Source of the DNA: Mycobacterium seoulense
Lineage (GTDB): Bacteria > Actinomycetota > Actinomycetes > Mycobacteriales > Mycobacteriaceae
Direction of reading: 5' to 3'
Assembly: GCF_010731595.1 (NCBI RefSeq)
Contig: NZ_AP022582.1
Coordinates: forward strand, 3,844,001 to 3,908,000
Length of the DNA stretch: 64,000 nt
The notes beneath the pieces were generated by a model. The model was not told the origin of the DNA and ran no database searches. It was given only the letters and a program-made list of their open reading frames with translations. Below are positions 34,747-47,569 of this stretch, piece by piece. The translations under genes and the position numbers were made by a program. Numbering within the stretch: position 1 is the stretch's first letter; each line of letters begins with the position of its first letter.

Positions 34747-35742
34747 GTGATGTCTTCAGCTGCTGGTGCAGTCGCGCGGTGGATCGCCCCCCTGCTCACG
34801 GTCGCCGCCGTGGGTCTGCTTGCCGGCCCGCCGCAGGCCGGTCCCCCGCCGGCGGTGCGCCTGGCCGACGATGCGAACCCGTTGGCCGGCATGCCCTTCT
34901 ACGTCAACCCCAACTCGGCGGCCATGCGCGCGGCGCAGCATGCCGATCCTGCAAGTCCGGAGTTGACCGCGATCGCCAACACGCCGCAGGCGTATTGGAT
35001 CGTCCCGGGCTCGTCCGCGGCCACGGTCGCGAAGTACACCGGCGACGCGCAGGCCGCCGGCGCCATCCCGGTGCTGGCGGTCTACGGAATCCCCCACCGC
35101 GACTGTGGCAGCTTCGCCGCGGGCGGCTTCGCGACGGCCGACGACTACCGCGCGTGGATCAGCGGCATCGCCAATGACGTGGGCGGTGCGCGGACGGCGA
35201 TCATCCTCGAACCCGACGCCCTCGCCATGGCCGACTGCCTGTCCGCCGACCAGCGCCAGGAACGCTACGACCTGATCCGCTACGCCGTCGACACCCTGAC
35301 GCGCAATCCGGCCACGGCCGTGTACATCGACGCCGGCCACCTGCGCTGGCACAGCCCCGAGGACATGGCCGCCCGGCTCAACGCGGTCGGGGTCGGGCAC
35401 GCGCGGGGTTTCAGCGTCAACACCGCGAACTTCTACACCACCGCGGACGAAATCGGTTACGGCGAAGCGATTTCGGGGCTGACGAACGGTTCGCACTACG
35501 TGATCGACACGTCGCGCAATGGCGTCGGGCCGGCGCCCGACTCCCGGCTCAACTGGTGCAACCCCAGCGGCCGGGCGCTCGGCACCCCGCCCACCACGGC
35601 CACCGCGGGCGCGCACGCCGACGCCTATCTGTGGATCAAACGTCCCGGCGAATCCGACGGAACGTGCGACAACGGCGATCCGCCGGCGGGCACCTTCGTG
35701 AGTCAGTACGCGATCGATCTGGCCCACAACTCGGGCCACTGA
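34747..35742 (+). CDS. Secreted glycoside hydrolase family 6 (endoglucanase-like)
   Basis: GH6 enzymes hydrolyse beta-1,4-glucans by inversion. The 331-residue protein has an N-terminal signal peptide (APLLTVAAVGLLAGPPQAG). The GH6 domain has FYVNPNSAAMRAAQHAD, VLAVYGIPHRDCGSFAAGG, IILEPDALAMADCLS (catalytic Asp of the LEPD motif), VYIDAGHLRWHSPEDMA, GFSVNTANFYTT and DAYLWIKRPGESDGTC. No cellulose-binding module is visible. Tandem GTG (34747) and ATG (34750) starts are equivalent. It inserts between the small membrane proteins and the DUF4185 gene and ends base to base with the latter. The natural substrate in a mycobacterium is unclear. Confidence 0.92.
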   Translation: MMSSAAGAVARWIAPLLTVAAVGLLAGPPQAGPPPAVRLADDANPLAGMPFYVNPNSAAMRAAQHADPASPELTAIANTPQAYWIVPGSSAATVAKYTGDAQAAGAIPVLAVYGIPHRDCGSFAAGGFATADDYRAWISGIANDVGGARTAIILEPDALAMADCLSADQRQERYDLIRYAVDTLTRNPATAVYIDAGHLRWHSPEDMAARLNAVGVGHARGFSVNTANFYTTADEIGYGEAISGLTNGSHYVIDTSRNGVGPAPDSRLNWCNPSGRALGTPPTTATAGAHADAYLWIKRPGESDGTCDNGDPPAGTFVSQYAIDLAHNSGH

Positions 35743-36882
35743 TCACGGCTTGAACGGGTTCACCGCGAACTGGATCACCCGGTAGGGCGCCGCGACCCGG
35801 GCCCGGGTGTCCCACTGGCTCACGAAGATTCGCAGCTCGTCGAGGGTGGAGCCGGGCGAAATGTATCCGCCGTACGGTTGCGCGAGCCGGTTGTCATACG
35901 GCGGCGGCAGGCTCTCCGCGGGCTCCGGCCACTCGTCGTGCTGCACCACCGTGGTCACCGGCGCGTCGCCCAGGCCGGTCGGGTCGTCGGCGACGCGGAC
36001 CTCCATGTTGCCGGTGACCGCGTTGAAATACGACAGCACGGCCTTGCCGTCGATTTGCCGAATGCTCATCTCGCCGACGGCGTCCGGCCACAGCGGGGTG
36101 GGGGACTTGCCCCAGCCACCGTGCGGGCCGGCCGCCCAGCCCTGCCACCGGGACCGGTCGGTAAACGCTTGCGGGGTCGCCCGATACAGCACGACGGGGT
36201 CCCTGCGGGTGAAGCTGTCGGCCACGATGTACACCCACCCGGTGGGCGAGTCCGGCTTCGGGATCGGGTCGTAGTAGCCGCTGATCTGCGTCTGGGACCC
36301 GCCCTGATAGGAGGCGGGTCGCCGCGACCCGGCGATGGTCTGCCACCCCGCCCGCGCGGGCTCGGCCGTCACCAGCCGTGAGCTCTGCGGCTCCAGGTTC
36401 TTCGTCGTCGTCACCATCAGGTAGTTGCGCCGGTTGATCTGCACCACCCCGGCGGGCAGCTGCGAGGCGCCCGGCGGGGTGGGATCGGCCAGCAGCGGGT
36501 TGCTGATGCCGGTGACGCCCGTGTAGCGCACCCCGGCCGGGTCGTCGATCGACGCGGTGTCCACGTGCAACGCGACCGGCGCGTACCAGCCGCCGAACCC
36601 GACGCCCTGGCCGGCGAAGCTGTCGCCGCAGACCTGCAACAGCTCGGTGGGGAATTCAACGAACTCACAGAGGTCGGTCGCGCCGATGCCGTAGTCCCCG
36701 GTGGGGGTGCCCGTGCCGGCCGTGGGCCCGAGCCGCAACACCTGACCGGGCGCCAGCGGACCCACGATCGGCTCGGGCACCGGAGCGGGCGGGTCGGCGT
36801 GCGCAAGCCAAAAGCATTGCGGCGCAAACAGAGTCAATGCAAGCGAGCACCGCGCGACCAGTCGAGTGTGGGCGGTGTTCAC
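35743..36882 (-). CDS. Secreted DUF4185 domain protein
   Basis: This 379-residue protein has a signal peptide (LVARCSLALTLFAPQCFWLA, cut near AHA). The domain that follows has DUF4185 features of a five-bladed propeller: CGDSFAGQGVGFGGWYAP, RRNYLMVTTTKNLEPQSSR, YIVADSFTRRDPVVLYRA, MSIRQIDGKAVLSYFNA and YGGYISPGSTLDELRIFVSQ. Some DUF4185 proteins have been shown to be arabinan-degrading enzymes, so a cell-wall arabinan role is possible. Counterpart of Rv3707c. It starts 7 nt after the asd stop on the same strand. Confidence 0.82.
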   Translation of the reverse strand: MNTAHTRLVARCSLALTLFAPQCFWLAHADPPAPVPEPIVGPLAPGQVLRLGPTAGTGTPTGDYGIGATDLCEFVEFPTELLQVCGDSFAGQGVGFGGWYAPVALHVDTASIDDPAGVRYTGVTGISNPLLADPTPPGASQLPAGVVQINRRNYLMVTTTKNLEPQSSRLVTAEPARAGWQTIAGSRRPASYQGGSQTQISGYYDPIPKPDSPTGWVYIVADSFTRRDPVVLYRATPQAFTDRSRWQGWAAGPHGGWGKSPTPLWPDAVGEMSIRQIDGKAVLSYFNAVTGNMEVRVADDPTGLGDAPVTTVVQHDEWPEPAESLPPPYDNRLAQPYGGYISPGSTLDELRIFVSQWDTRARVAAPYRVIQFAVNPFKP

Positions 36883-36889
36883 CCGCTCA

Positions 36890-39199
<2,310 letters not shown>

Positions 39200-39413
39200 T
39201 GTCTCCCTTTCCCGCTGGCATTTAGGTCCACAACAGAATACGTGCCTGCACATCGGGATTTTCCCGGCGAGGCGTCCGGTGTGAACTCACGGCCTTGCGT
39301 GTGCGTTCGGGGCTGAATATTCGCGGTTTTCCCGCCGTGACCGCACACCGGAGGCCGTCACCGCACACTCGACGACTTTCGCGCAATTTTCGCCGGGGCG
39401 CCGATCGCGGTAG

Positions 39414-41396
<1,983 letters not shown>

Positions 41397-41402
41397 GGAC
41401 TG

Positions 41403-42395
41403 CTAGAACAGCGAGAGCTGCTGATCCACCGTGGTGGTGTCGGTGAATTCCTCCATACTGGTGCCGCCGACGACGGCGCGGATGGAGTCCATGAACTGCC
41501 TGTCGGAGATGACCGGGATGCCCAGCTGGCGGGCCAGGTAGCCCTTGCCCTGGTCCGGGGCGGGGTCGTTGCAGATCACCAGCGACGTCTCCGCGTCCAC
41601 GGCGTCGGTGTAGGCCAGCCCGGCGTGCAGGATCCGCTCGACGAGTTCCTCGTGGGTGCGGCCGACCTCGGCCGCCAGGGCCACCCGCATGCCCTGCACC
41701 AGCGGCCGGCCGCACACGTAGTGGCCGGGATTGAGATACGGGCAGGGCATCCGCGAGGCCAGCACCTTCAACGGGCGCAGCTCGTCGTGGGTGACGCGGC
41801 CGTTCGGCCACCGGCGCCGGGTCACCGGATGCACGGGCAGCCAGATGTCGCGTTGGCGCGCCCGCTCGAGCGCCGACGCCAGCACCCCGGTCAGCACCAT
41901 CGCGTCGTCGAAGGCGTCGTGCGGCCGTTCCTGGGTCACGCCCCAGTGCGCCGCCAGCGTCTCCAATCGCAGGTTGTCGATGCCGAGGTCCAACCGCCGG
42001 GCCAGCTCGACCGTGCACATGACGGAGTCGATGGGCAGTTCGGCCTCGGCGAGTTCGGCTTCCGCGGCCAGGAACGAGTAGTCGAACGCGACGTTGTGGG
42101 CCACCAGGGTGCGGCCGTCCAGCACCTTGACCACGTCGTCGACGACGTCGGTGAACTGCGGCTGGTCTTCCAGCATCGCGGCGGTCAGGCCGTGCACGTG
42201 GGTGGGACCCGGATCCACGCCGGGGTTGAGCAGGCTGACGACCGACTGCTCGACGCGGCCGTCGGAATCGAGGCCGAGCACCGCCAGGCTGATGACGCGC
42301 GCCTGGCCCGGACGAAAGCCCGAGGTCTCGACGTCGATGACGGCCCAGCCCCCGACCGGCTCGCTGGCCGGCCGACCCCAGGACACGCCGTTCAT
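41403..42395 (-). CDS. DEDD 3'-5' exonuclease with BRCT domain (DnaQ-like)
   Basis: This 330-residue protein has an N-terminal RNase T/DnaQ-type exonuclease: WAVIDVETSGFRPGQ (Exo I Asp/Glu), LVAHNVAFDYSFLAAEAELA (Exo II) and HDAFDDAMVLTGVL (Exo III His/Asp). The C-terminal part (VGRTHEELVERILHAGLAY, ETSLVICNDPAPDQGKGYLA, then LGIPVISDRQFM) is a BRCT fold, as in NAD-ligase-like tails. Counterpart of Rv3711c, named dnaQ there, though the main mycobacterial proofreader is the DnaE1 PHP domain. A DNA repair or processing role is likely. It converges on leuA. Confidence 0.88.
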   Translation of the reverse strand: MNGVSWGRPASEPVGGWAVIDVETSGFRPGQARVISLAVLGLDSDGRVEQSVVSLLNPGVDPGPTHVHGLTAAMLEDQPQFTDVVDDVVKVLDGRTLVAHNVAFDYSFLAAEAELAEAELPIDSVMCTVELARRLDLGIDNLRLETLAAHWGVTQERPHDAFDDAMVLTGVLASALERARQRDIWLPVHPVTRRRWPNGRVTHDELRPLKVLASRMPCPYLNPGHYVCGRPLVQGMRVALAAEVGRTHEELVERILHAGLAYTDAVDAETSLVICNDPAPDQGKGYLARQLGIPVISDRQFMDSIRAVVGGTSMEEFTDTTTVDQQLSLF

Positions 42396-42467
42396 GACTT
42401 GAGGATGGCACGTCGGACCGACATCGCCGGGTCGCTACGCTGCCGTGTCGGTCGGTAATCTGCCCGG

Positions 42468-43697
42468 GTGATCACCACCCGCGCCCGCCTGGCCCTCGCC
42501 GCGGGAGCGGGCGCGCGCTGGGCGTCGCGGGTGACCGGCCGCGGGGCCGGGGCGATGATCGGCGGCCTGGTCGCGATGACCCTGGACCGCTCGGTGCTTG
42601 GCCAGCTCGCAGCCGGCCGGCGCACCGTCGTGGTCACGGGCACCAACGGCAAGTCGACCACCACGCGGATGACCGCCGCCGCGCTGGGCACGCTGGGATC
42701 GGTGGCCACCAACGCCGAGGGCGCCAACATGGACGCCGGGCTGGTGGCCGCGCTGGCGGCGAACCGCGAGGCGCCGCTGGCGGCCCTGGAGGTCGACGAG
42801 ATGCACGTGCCACACGTCTCGGACGCGGTCGAGCCCGCCGTCGTCGTGCTGCTCAACCTGTCGCGCGACCAGCTGGACCGCGTCGGCGAGATCAACGTCA
42901 TCGAACGCACGCTGCGAGCCGGGCTGGCGCGCCACCCGAAGGCGGTCGTCGTCGCCAACTGCGACGACGTGCTCATGACGTCGGCGGCCTACGACAGCCC
43001 GAACGTGGTGTGGGTGGCCGCGGGCGGCTCCTGGGCGAACGACTCGGTCAGCTGCCCGCGCAGCGGCGAGGTCATCGTCCGCGAGAAGGGCCACTGGTAT
43101 TCCACCGGCGCCGACTTCAAGCGGCCCAGCCCCCAGTGGTGGTTCGACGACGAGACGCTGTACGGGCCCGACGGGCTGGCCCTGCCGATGCGGTTGGCGC
43201 TGCCGGGGGCGGTCAACCGCGGCAACGCCGCCCAGGCCGTCGCGGCCGCCGTCGCCCTGGGTGCCGACCCGGTCCGGGCCCTCGCGGCCGCCAGCCGAGT
43301 CGACGAGGTGGCCGGGCGCTACCGGACCGTCCGGATCGGCGACCACCAGGCGCGGATCCTGCTGGCCAAGAACCCGGCCGGCTGGCAGGAGGCGCTGTCG
43401 ATGGTCGACAAGCACGCGGCCGGGGTGGTGATCTCGGTGAACGGGCAGGTGCCCGACGGCGAGGACCTGTCCTGGCTGTGGGACGTGCAGTTCGAACACT
43501 TCGACAAGACCGCGGTGGTGGCGGCCGGCGAGCGGGGCACCGACCTCGCGGTGCGGCTCGGGTATGCGGGTGTCGACCACACCCTGGTGCACGACACCGT
43601 GGCCGCCATCGCGTCCTGCCCGCCGGGTCGGGTCGAGGTCGTCGCCAACTACACCGCGTTCCTCCAGCTGCAACGGGCGTTGGCGCGTCATGGCTGA
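42468..43697 (+). CDS. murT: Lipid II isoglutaminyl synthase, Mur ligase-like subunit
   Basis: With GatD, MurT amidates D-Glu in the lipid II stem peptide to D-isoglutamine. The 409-residue protein has the Mur-ligase ATP loop VVVTGTNGKSTTTRMTAAAL, EGANMDAGLVAAL, NLSRDQLDRVGEINVIERTL and a C-terminal DUF1727 domain. The zinc-ribbon insertion known from staphylococcal MurT is reduced here: only one Cys of the usual four is evident (SCPRSGE). The GTG at 42468 is used. The stop overlaps gatD by 8 nt. Confidence 0.93.
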   Translation: MITTRARLALAAGAGARWASRVTGRGAGAMIGGLVAMTLDRSVLGQLAAGRRTVVVTGTNGKSTTTRMTAAALGTLGSVATNAEGANMDAGLVAALAANREAPLAALEVDEMHVPHVSDAVEPAVVVLLNLSRDQLDRVGEINVIERTLRAGLARHPKAVVVANCDDVLMTSAAYDSPNVVWVAAGGSWANDSVSCPRSGEVIVREKGHWYSTGADFKRPSPQWWFDDETLYGPDGLALPMRLALPGAVNRGNAAQAVAAAVALGADPVRALAAASRVDEVAGRYRTVRIGDHQARILLAKNPAGWQEALSMVDKHAAGVVISVNGQVPDGEDLSWLWDVQFEHFDKTAVVAAGERGTDLAVRLGYAGVDHTLVHDTVAAIASCPPGRVEVVANYTAFLQLQRALARHG

Positions 43698-44397
43698 CTC
43701 GACCGTGCGCATCGGGCTGGTGCTGCCCGACGTCATGGGCACCTACGGCGACGGCGGCAACGCGCTGGTGCTGCGCCAGCGGCTGCGGCTGCGGGGCATC
43801 GCCGCGGAGATCGTCGAGATCACGCTGGCCGACCCGGTGCCGGACTCGCTGGACCTCTACACGCTGGGCGGGGCCGAGGACTACGCGCAGCGGTTGGCCA
43901 CCAAGCACCTGATCAAGCACCCGGGGCTGCAGCGCGCCGCGGAACGCGGCGCGCCCGTGCTGGCGATCTGCGCGGCGGTCCAGGTGCTCGGCCAGTGGTA
44001 TGAGACATCGGCGGGTGAACGGGTCGACGGCGTGGGCCTGCTCGATGCGACCACCTCGCCGCAGGAGGCCCGCACCATCGGGGAGCTGATCACCAAGCCG
44101 CTGCTGCCCGGGCTGACCCAACGGCTCACCGGTTTCGAGAACCACCGGGGCGGCACCGTGCTCGGCCCCGCCGCGTCCCCGCTGGGTGCGGTGGTCAAGG
44201 GCGCGGGCAACCGGGCGGGCGACGGCTACGACGGCGCGGTGCAGGGCAGCGTCGTCGCCACCTACATGCACGGGCCGTGCCTGGCCCGCAACCCCGAGCT
44301 GGCCGACCTGCTGCTGGGCCAGGTGGTCGGTGGGCTGGCACCATTGAACCTGCCAGAGGTGGAGTTGCTGCGCCGGGAGCGATTGGCGGCGCGCTGA
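43690..44397 (+). CDS. gatD: Lipid II isoglutaminyl synthase, glutamine amidotransferase subunit
   Basis: GatD supplies ammonia from glutamine to MurT. The 235-residue protein is a CobB/CobQ-type GATase: GLVLPDVMGTYGDGGNALVL, LYTLGGAEDYAQ, the nucleophile motif PVLAICAAVQVLG and the catalytic-His motif VATYMHGPCLARNPELAD. The start ATG at 43690 lies inside the end of murT. Peptidoglycan D-iGln amidation is normal in mycobacteria. Called cobQ2 in older annotation (Rv3713), but the genomic partner supports GatD. Confidence 0.93.
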   Translation: MADSTVRIGLVLPDVMGTYGDGGNALVLRQRLRLRGIAAEIVEITLADPVPDSLDLYTLGGAEDYAQRLATKHLIKHPGLQRAAERGAPVLAICAAVQVLGQWYETSAGERVDGVGLLDATTSPQEARTIGELITKPLLPGLTQRLTGFENHRGGTVLGPAASPLGAVVKGAGNRAGDGYDGAVQGSVVATYMHGPCLARNPELADLLLGQVVGGLAPLNLPEVELLRRERLAAR

Positions 44398-44398
44398 C

Positions 44399-44836
44399 GT
44401 GAGGAAAGACATCGCGAGAAGCAGCCGGCCGGGGTGGGCGGGCGGCGGCGCCCTGCTGGTCGCGGCCGCATTGATTACGCCGGTGCCCGCGCACGCCGCC
44501 CCGGAAGTGCCGAGCGGTCGGTACACCGTGCTCTATACCGACAGCGACAAGTCGACCAATTGGCTGTTCGCCCCGTGCGGGTCGGACTGCACGCTGGCGA
44601 CCTCGCAGGACGGCGGGACGTTCGTCATCAGCTGGGAGTTCGACCTCGCGAACGGACGCTGGACCCACAGCGGCGCGACGCGGGCGCCGTGCGCGAACGG
44701 AGCCTCGGTCCCGGCAACCGTCGACTACAGCTTCGACGCCGTGTCGCTTGCCGGTGAGGGCCGGACGACCACGTCGGACGGGTGTGGAGGTCCAGGCTCG
44801 ACCGTCACCCGGCCGTTCCGATTAATCAAGTCCTGA
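44399..44836 (+). CDS. Small secreted protein, unknown function
   Basis: This 145-residue protein has a signal peptide (AGGGALLVAAALITPVPAHA, cleavage after AHA). The exported part has four Cys (PCGSDCTLAT, PCANGAS, DGCGGPGST) and aromatic beta-strand-like stretches (FVISWEFDLANGRWTHSG), similar in style to small mycobacterial lipid- or lipoprotein-like exported proteins. I do not recognise a family with known function. The GTG at 44399 lies one base after the gatD stop, so it is probably cotranscribed. It converges on recR. Confidence 0.72.
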   Translation: MRKDIARSSRPGWAGGGALLVAAALITPVPAHAAPEVPSGRYTVLYTDSDKSTNWLFAPCGSDCTLATSQDGGTFVISWEFDLANGRWTHSGATRAPCANGASVPATVDYSFDAVSLAGEGRTTTSDGCGGPGSTVTRPFRLIKS

Positions 44837-44842
44837 GCGACC

Positions 44843-45454
44843 TCAGACCATCGCCCGGCGGCCGGCGAGCGCGCGGCCCAGCGTCAGCTCGTCGGCGAAC
44901 TCCAGGTCGCCGCCCATCGGCAGCCCGGAGGCGATCCGCGTCACGGTCAGGCCGGGGATGTCACGCAACATCCGGACCAGATAGGTGGCGGTCGCCTCGC
45001 CCTCGGTGTTGGGGTCGGTGGCGATGATCACCTCGGCGATGTCGACGTCGTCGACCCGCTCCCCGATCCGGCTGAGCAGCTCGCGGATCCGCAGCTGATC
45101 GGGCCCCACCCCCGACAGCGGATCCAGGGCGCCGCCCAGCACGTGGTAGCGGCCCCGGAACTCGCGGGTGCGCTCGACGGCCTGGACATCCTTCGGCTCC
45201 TCGACGACGCACACCAGCGAGCCGTCCCGGCGGGGGTCCGAGCAGATCCGGCACCGCTCGTTGTCGGAGACGTTGCCGCACACCGCGCAGAACCGGACGC
45301 CGTCGCGGACCTTCCCCAGCGCCGCGGTCAGGCGGTCGATGTCCGGGGGCTCGACGGACAACAGGTGAAAGGCGATGCGTTGCGCGCTCTTGGGCCCGAT
45401 ACCCGGCAGCTTGCCGAGCTCGTCGATCAAATCCTGGACGGGTCCTTCAAACAT
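44843..45454 (-). CDS. recR: Recombination mediator RecR
   Basis: RecR acts with RecF/RecO in loading RecA at gaps. The 203-residue protein has a helix-hairpin-helix ([20 protein letters not shown]), a four-Cys zinc motif ([17 protein letters not shown]) and a Toprim domain ([35 protein letters not shown]). The start is ATG 45454. It is 13 nt downstream of ybaB, the conserved arrangement in bacteria. Confidence 0.97.
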   Translation of the reverse strand: MFEGPVQDLIDELGKLPGIGPKSAQRIAFHLLSVEPPDIDRLTAALGKVRDGVRFCAVCGNVSDNERCRICSDPRRDGSLVCVVEEPKDVQAVERTREFRGRYHVLGGALDPLSGVGPDQLRIRELLSRIGERVDDVDIAEVIIATDPNTEGEATATYLVRMLRDIPGLTVTRIASGLPMGGDLEFADELTLGRALAGRRAMV

Positions 45455-45467
45455 GTCGGCGGAGGAT

Positions 45468-45815
45468 CTAGAGCCCCGGCGCCGGGGCCGGGGGCTGGCC
45501 CGGGGGCGGCCCGCCGAGTCCGCCGGCCAGCGCGCCGAGCCGCTCCTGCGCCATCCGGGTGACCTGCTTCGACGCGTCGGCCATGGCACCGACGATCAAG
45601 TCCTGCAGCGTCTCGACGTCGCCGGGGTCGACCACCTGGGGATCGATCCGCACCGCGACCACCTCGCCGCTGCCTTTCACCGTCACCTTGACCAAGCCAC
45701 CGCCGGCCTGTCCGTGCACCTCGGCGTTGGCGAGGTGTTGCTGGGCTTCCATCAACTTCTGCTGCATCTGCTGCGCCTGGGCCAGCAGCGCCGACATGTC
45801 GCCTCCAGGTTGCAT
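45468..45815 (-). CDS. YbaB/EbfC family nucleoid-associated protein
   Basis: This 115-residue protein has an N-terminal helix ([20 protein letters not shown]) and [20 protein letters not shown], then [20 protein letters not shown], as in YbaB dimers that bind DNA. The C-terminus is Gly/Pro-rich ([16 protein letters not shown]). The start is ATG 45815, with an internal ATG seven codons later that could also be used. It precedes recR and diverges from the amidase gene over 98 bp. Confidence 0.93.
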   Translation of the reverse strand: MQPGGDMSALLAQAQQMQQKLMEAQQHLANAEVHGQAGGGLVKVTVKGSGEVVAVRIDPQVVDPGDVETLQDLIVGAMADASKQVTRMAQERLGALAGGLGGPPPGQPPAPAPGL

Positions 45816-45913
45816 GACAGTCCCCTCGCATCTTGGTCTCGAGTTGGTTTCGCCTGCGTGTGTCCGGCGATTCGAAACACCCAGCGTAGACCGCGCGAGG
45901 CTACCTTTGCGCC

Positions 45914-46687
45914 GTGGACCTACGAGTGAGCAGGCGTGTCGGCGTCAGGTTGGTCATGGGTGTGCTGGTCGCCGCGTCGGCGGCGATCACCCCGGCCGCG
46001 GTCCCGGCCGCATGGGGCGTCCCCTCCAACATCGCCGGCATGGTGGTTTTCATCGATCCCGGCCACAACGGCTCCAACGACGCCTCGATCAGCCGTCAGG
46101 TGCCCACCGGCCGCGGCGGCACCAAGGACTGCCAGGCGAGCGGGACGTCGACCAACAGCGGCTATCAGGAACACACCTTCACCTGGGACACCGCGCTGCG
46201 GGTCCGTGCGGAGTTGAACGCCCTGGGCGTCCGGACCGCCATGGCGCGCGGCAACGACACCGGGCTGGGGCCGTGCGTCGACGAGCGCGCCAACATGGCC
46301 AACGCGCTGCACCCCAACGCGGTCCTGAGCATCCACGCCGACGGCGGCCCGGCGTCGGGCCGGGGATTCCACGTCAACTACTCGGCCCCGCCGCTGAACC
46401 AGGTGCAGGCGGGCCCGTCGGTGCAGTACGCCCGGATCATGCGCGACCAGATGCAGGCCTCCGGGATTCCGCCGGCCAACTACATCGGCCAGAACGGGCT
46501 GTACGGTCGCTCGGACCTGGCCGGGCTGAACCTGGCACAGTACCCGTCGATCCTGGTCGAGTGCGGCAACATGAAGAACCCCGCGGATTCGGCGTTGATG
46601 GAATCGGCCGAGGGCAGGCAGAAGTACGCCGACGCGATGGTCCGCGGCGTCGCGGGTTTCCTGGCCTCGCAGGGCCAGGCGCGCTAA
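45914..46687 (+). CDS. ami1: N-acetylmuramoyl-L-alanine amidase, zinc-dependent
   Basis: The enzyme cleaves the amide between MurNAc and the stem peptide. The 257-residue protein has a signal peptide ([19 protein letters not shown]). The amidase_3 domain has the zinc ligand motifs [14 protein letters not shown] and [14 protein letters not shown], plus the catalytic-end [19 protein letters not shown]. Counterpart of Rv3717. The GTG at 45914 begins [11 protein letters not shown]. It is the last gene of the conserved core; the accessory block begins after it. Confidence 0.95.
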   Translation: MDLRVSRRVGVRLVMGVLVAASAAITPAAVPAAWGVPSNIAGMVVFIDPGHNGSNDASISRQVPTGRGGTKDCQASGTSTNSGYQEHTFTWDTALRVRAELNALGVRTAMARGNDTGLGPCVDERANMANALHPNAVLSIHADGGPASGRGFHVNYSAPPLNQVQAGPSVQYARIMRDQMQASGIPPANYIGQNGLYGRSDLAGLNLAQYPSILVECGNMKNPADSALMESAEGRQKYADAMVRGVAGFLASQGQAR

Positions 46688-47569
46688 CCCGCCACCAGCG
46701 CCCGGCACGCGCCGGCGCCACCGCGGAGGCTGCTCCGCCGGGCCGTGACCCCCATCGTGGTTTACCGCACAGCTAACACACTGGTCACTTCGGAAAATTT
46801 GCCTCAAGGCGGCGCGCGCCAACGAGACCTTGGGTATCGTCTGTTCCACGCATGTCGAGTTGCGGGGTGGGAGAACCGATGATCGACCCGTCGACAACGA
46901 CAACGCCGACTTGTTCGTTTCGGCCGACGACAACCGGCGCGGGACGACGTGCGGCGGGCCTTCGCCGAAGTCTCAACCAACTGCCGGATGGTCGAGAGCG
47001 CAACCATTCGCGCTGCATCTCCGCTCCGCCCGGCAAAGTAGCGAGAGCGGCCACGCTGGCGCCGCCGTCGACTCATACGCCTTTGAGGCGGGCGAAGTCG
47101 GATGAGGTTTGAGGGCCGGAAACACCTACTGACGGGGCGACAATCAAATGTCCCGCCTTCACGAAAGTCTGGTCACTTCCGCACCGAATGGCGACCCAGC
47201 CTATTGGCGAATATCGGGAAATCAGTCATTCCAGATTTGCCTAGGCGAGCAATCAGCAAAGCGCCGCGAGAGCTGGCACCACCCAGGGCCGATTTTTTCG
47301 AGGCGGACCGCCACGTGTTCCACGCAGCGATTGCTTATTCGGACCTCGAGCCGAACTCTGAATATGTGTTTGCGCTGGTAGAGCCCGGGATTACACCCCA
47401 TCAGCTCCGTAATCGATCAATTGGAATGGGCACCGGTATCACGCCCAACACCCGACGTTTCCGGCCGCAACCAATTGTCGAAGATGCGCTGACTCGACCA
47501 GGCGGTCCCATCAGCAAATTCGAAATCAAACGCGCTTACCGCCCCGCCGGATAAGAAGAGGTAACGGCC
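46688..47569. other. 882-bp stretch without a convincing gene, upstream of the PKS
   Basis: Composition is visibly less GC-rich than the flanks, especially 46750-46830 and 47130-47540. A 150-codon frame at 47102-47554 and a frame from ATG 46879 preceded by GGGAGAACCG are open, but their translations look like random low-complexity text. Fragments such as DDVRRAFAEVSTNCRMVE could be decayed coding sequence. It probably contains the promoter of the PKS-NRPS operon and gene remnants at the junction. Confidence 0.5.

Noticed and set aside
47102..47554. 150-codon frame upstream of the PKS
   Set aside because: It has no domain, no good ribosome site and mixed low-complexity composition; kept only as part of the gap note.
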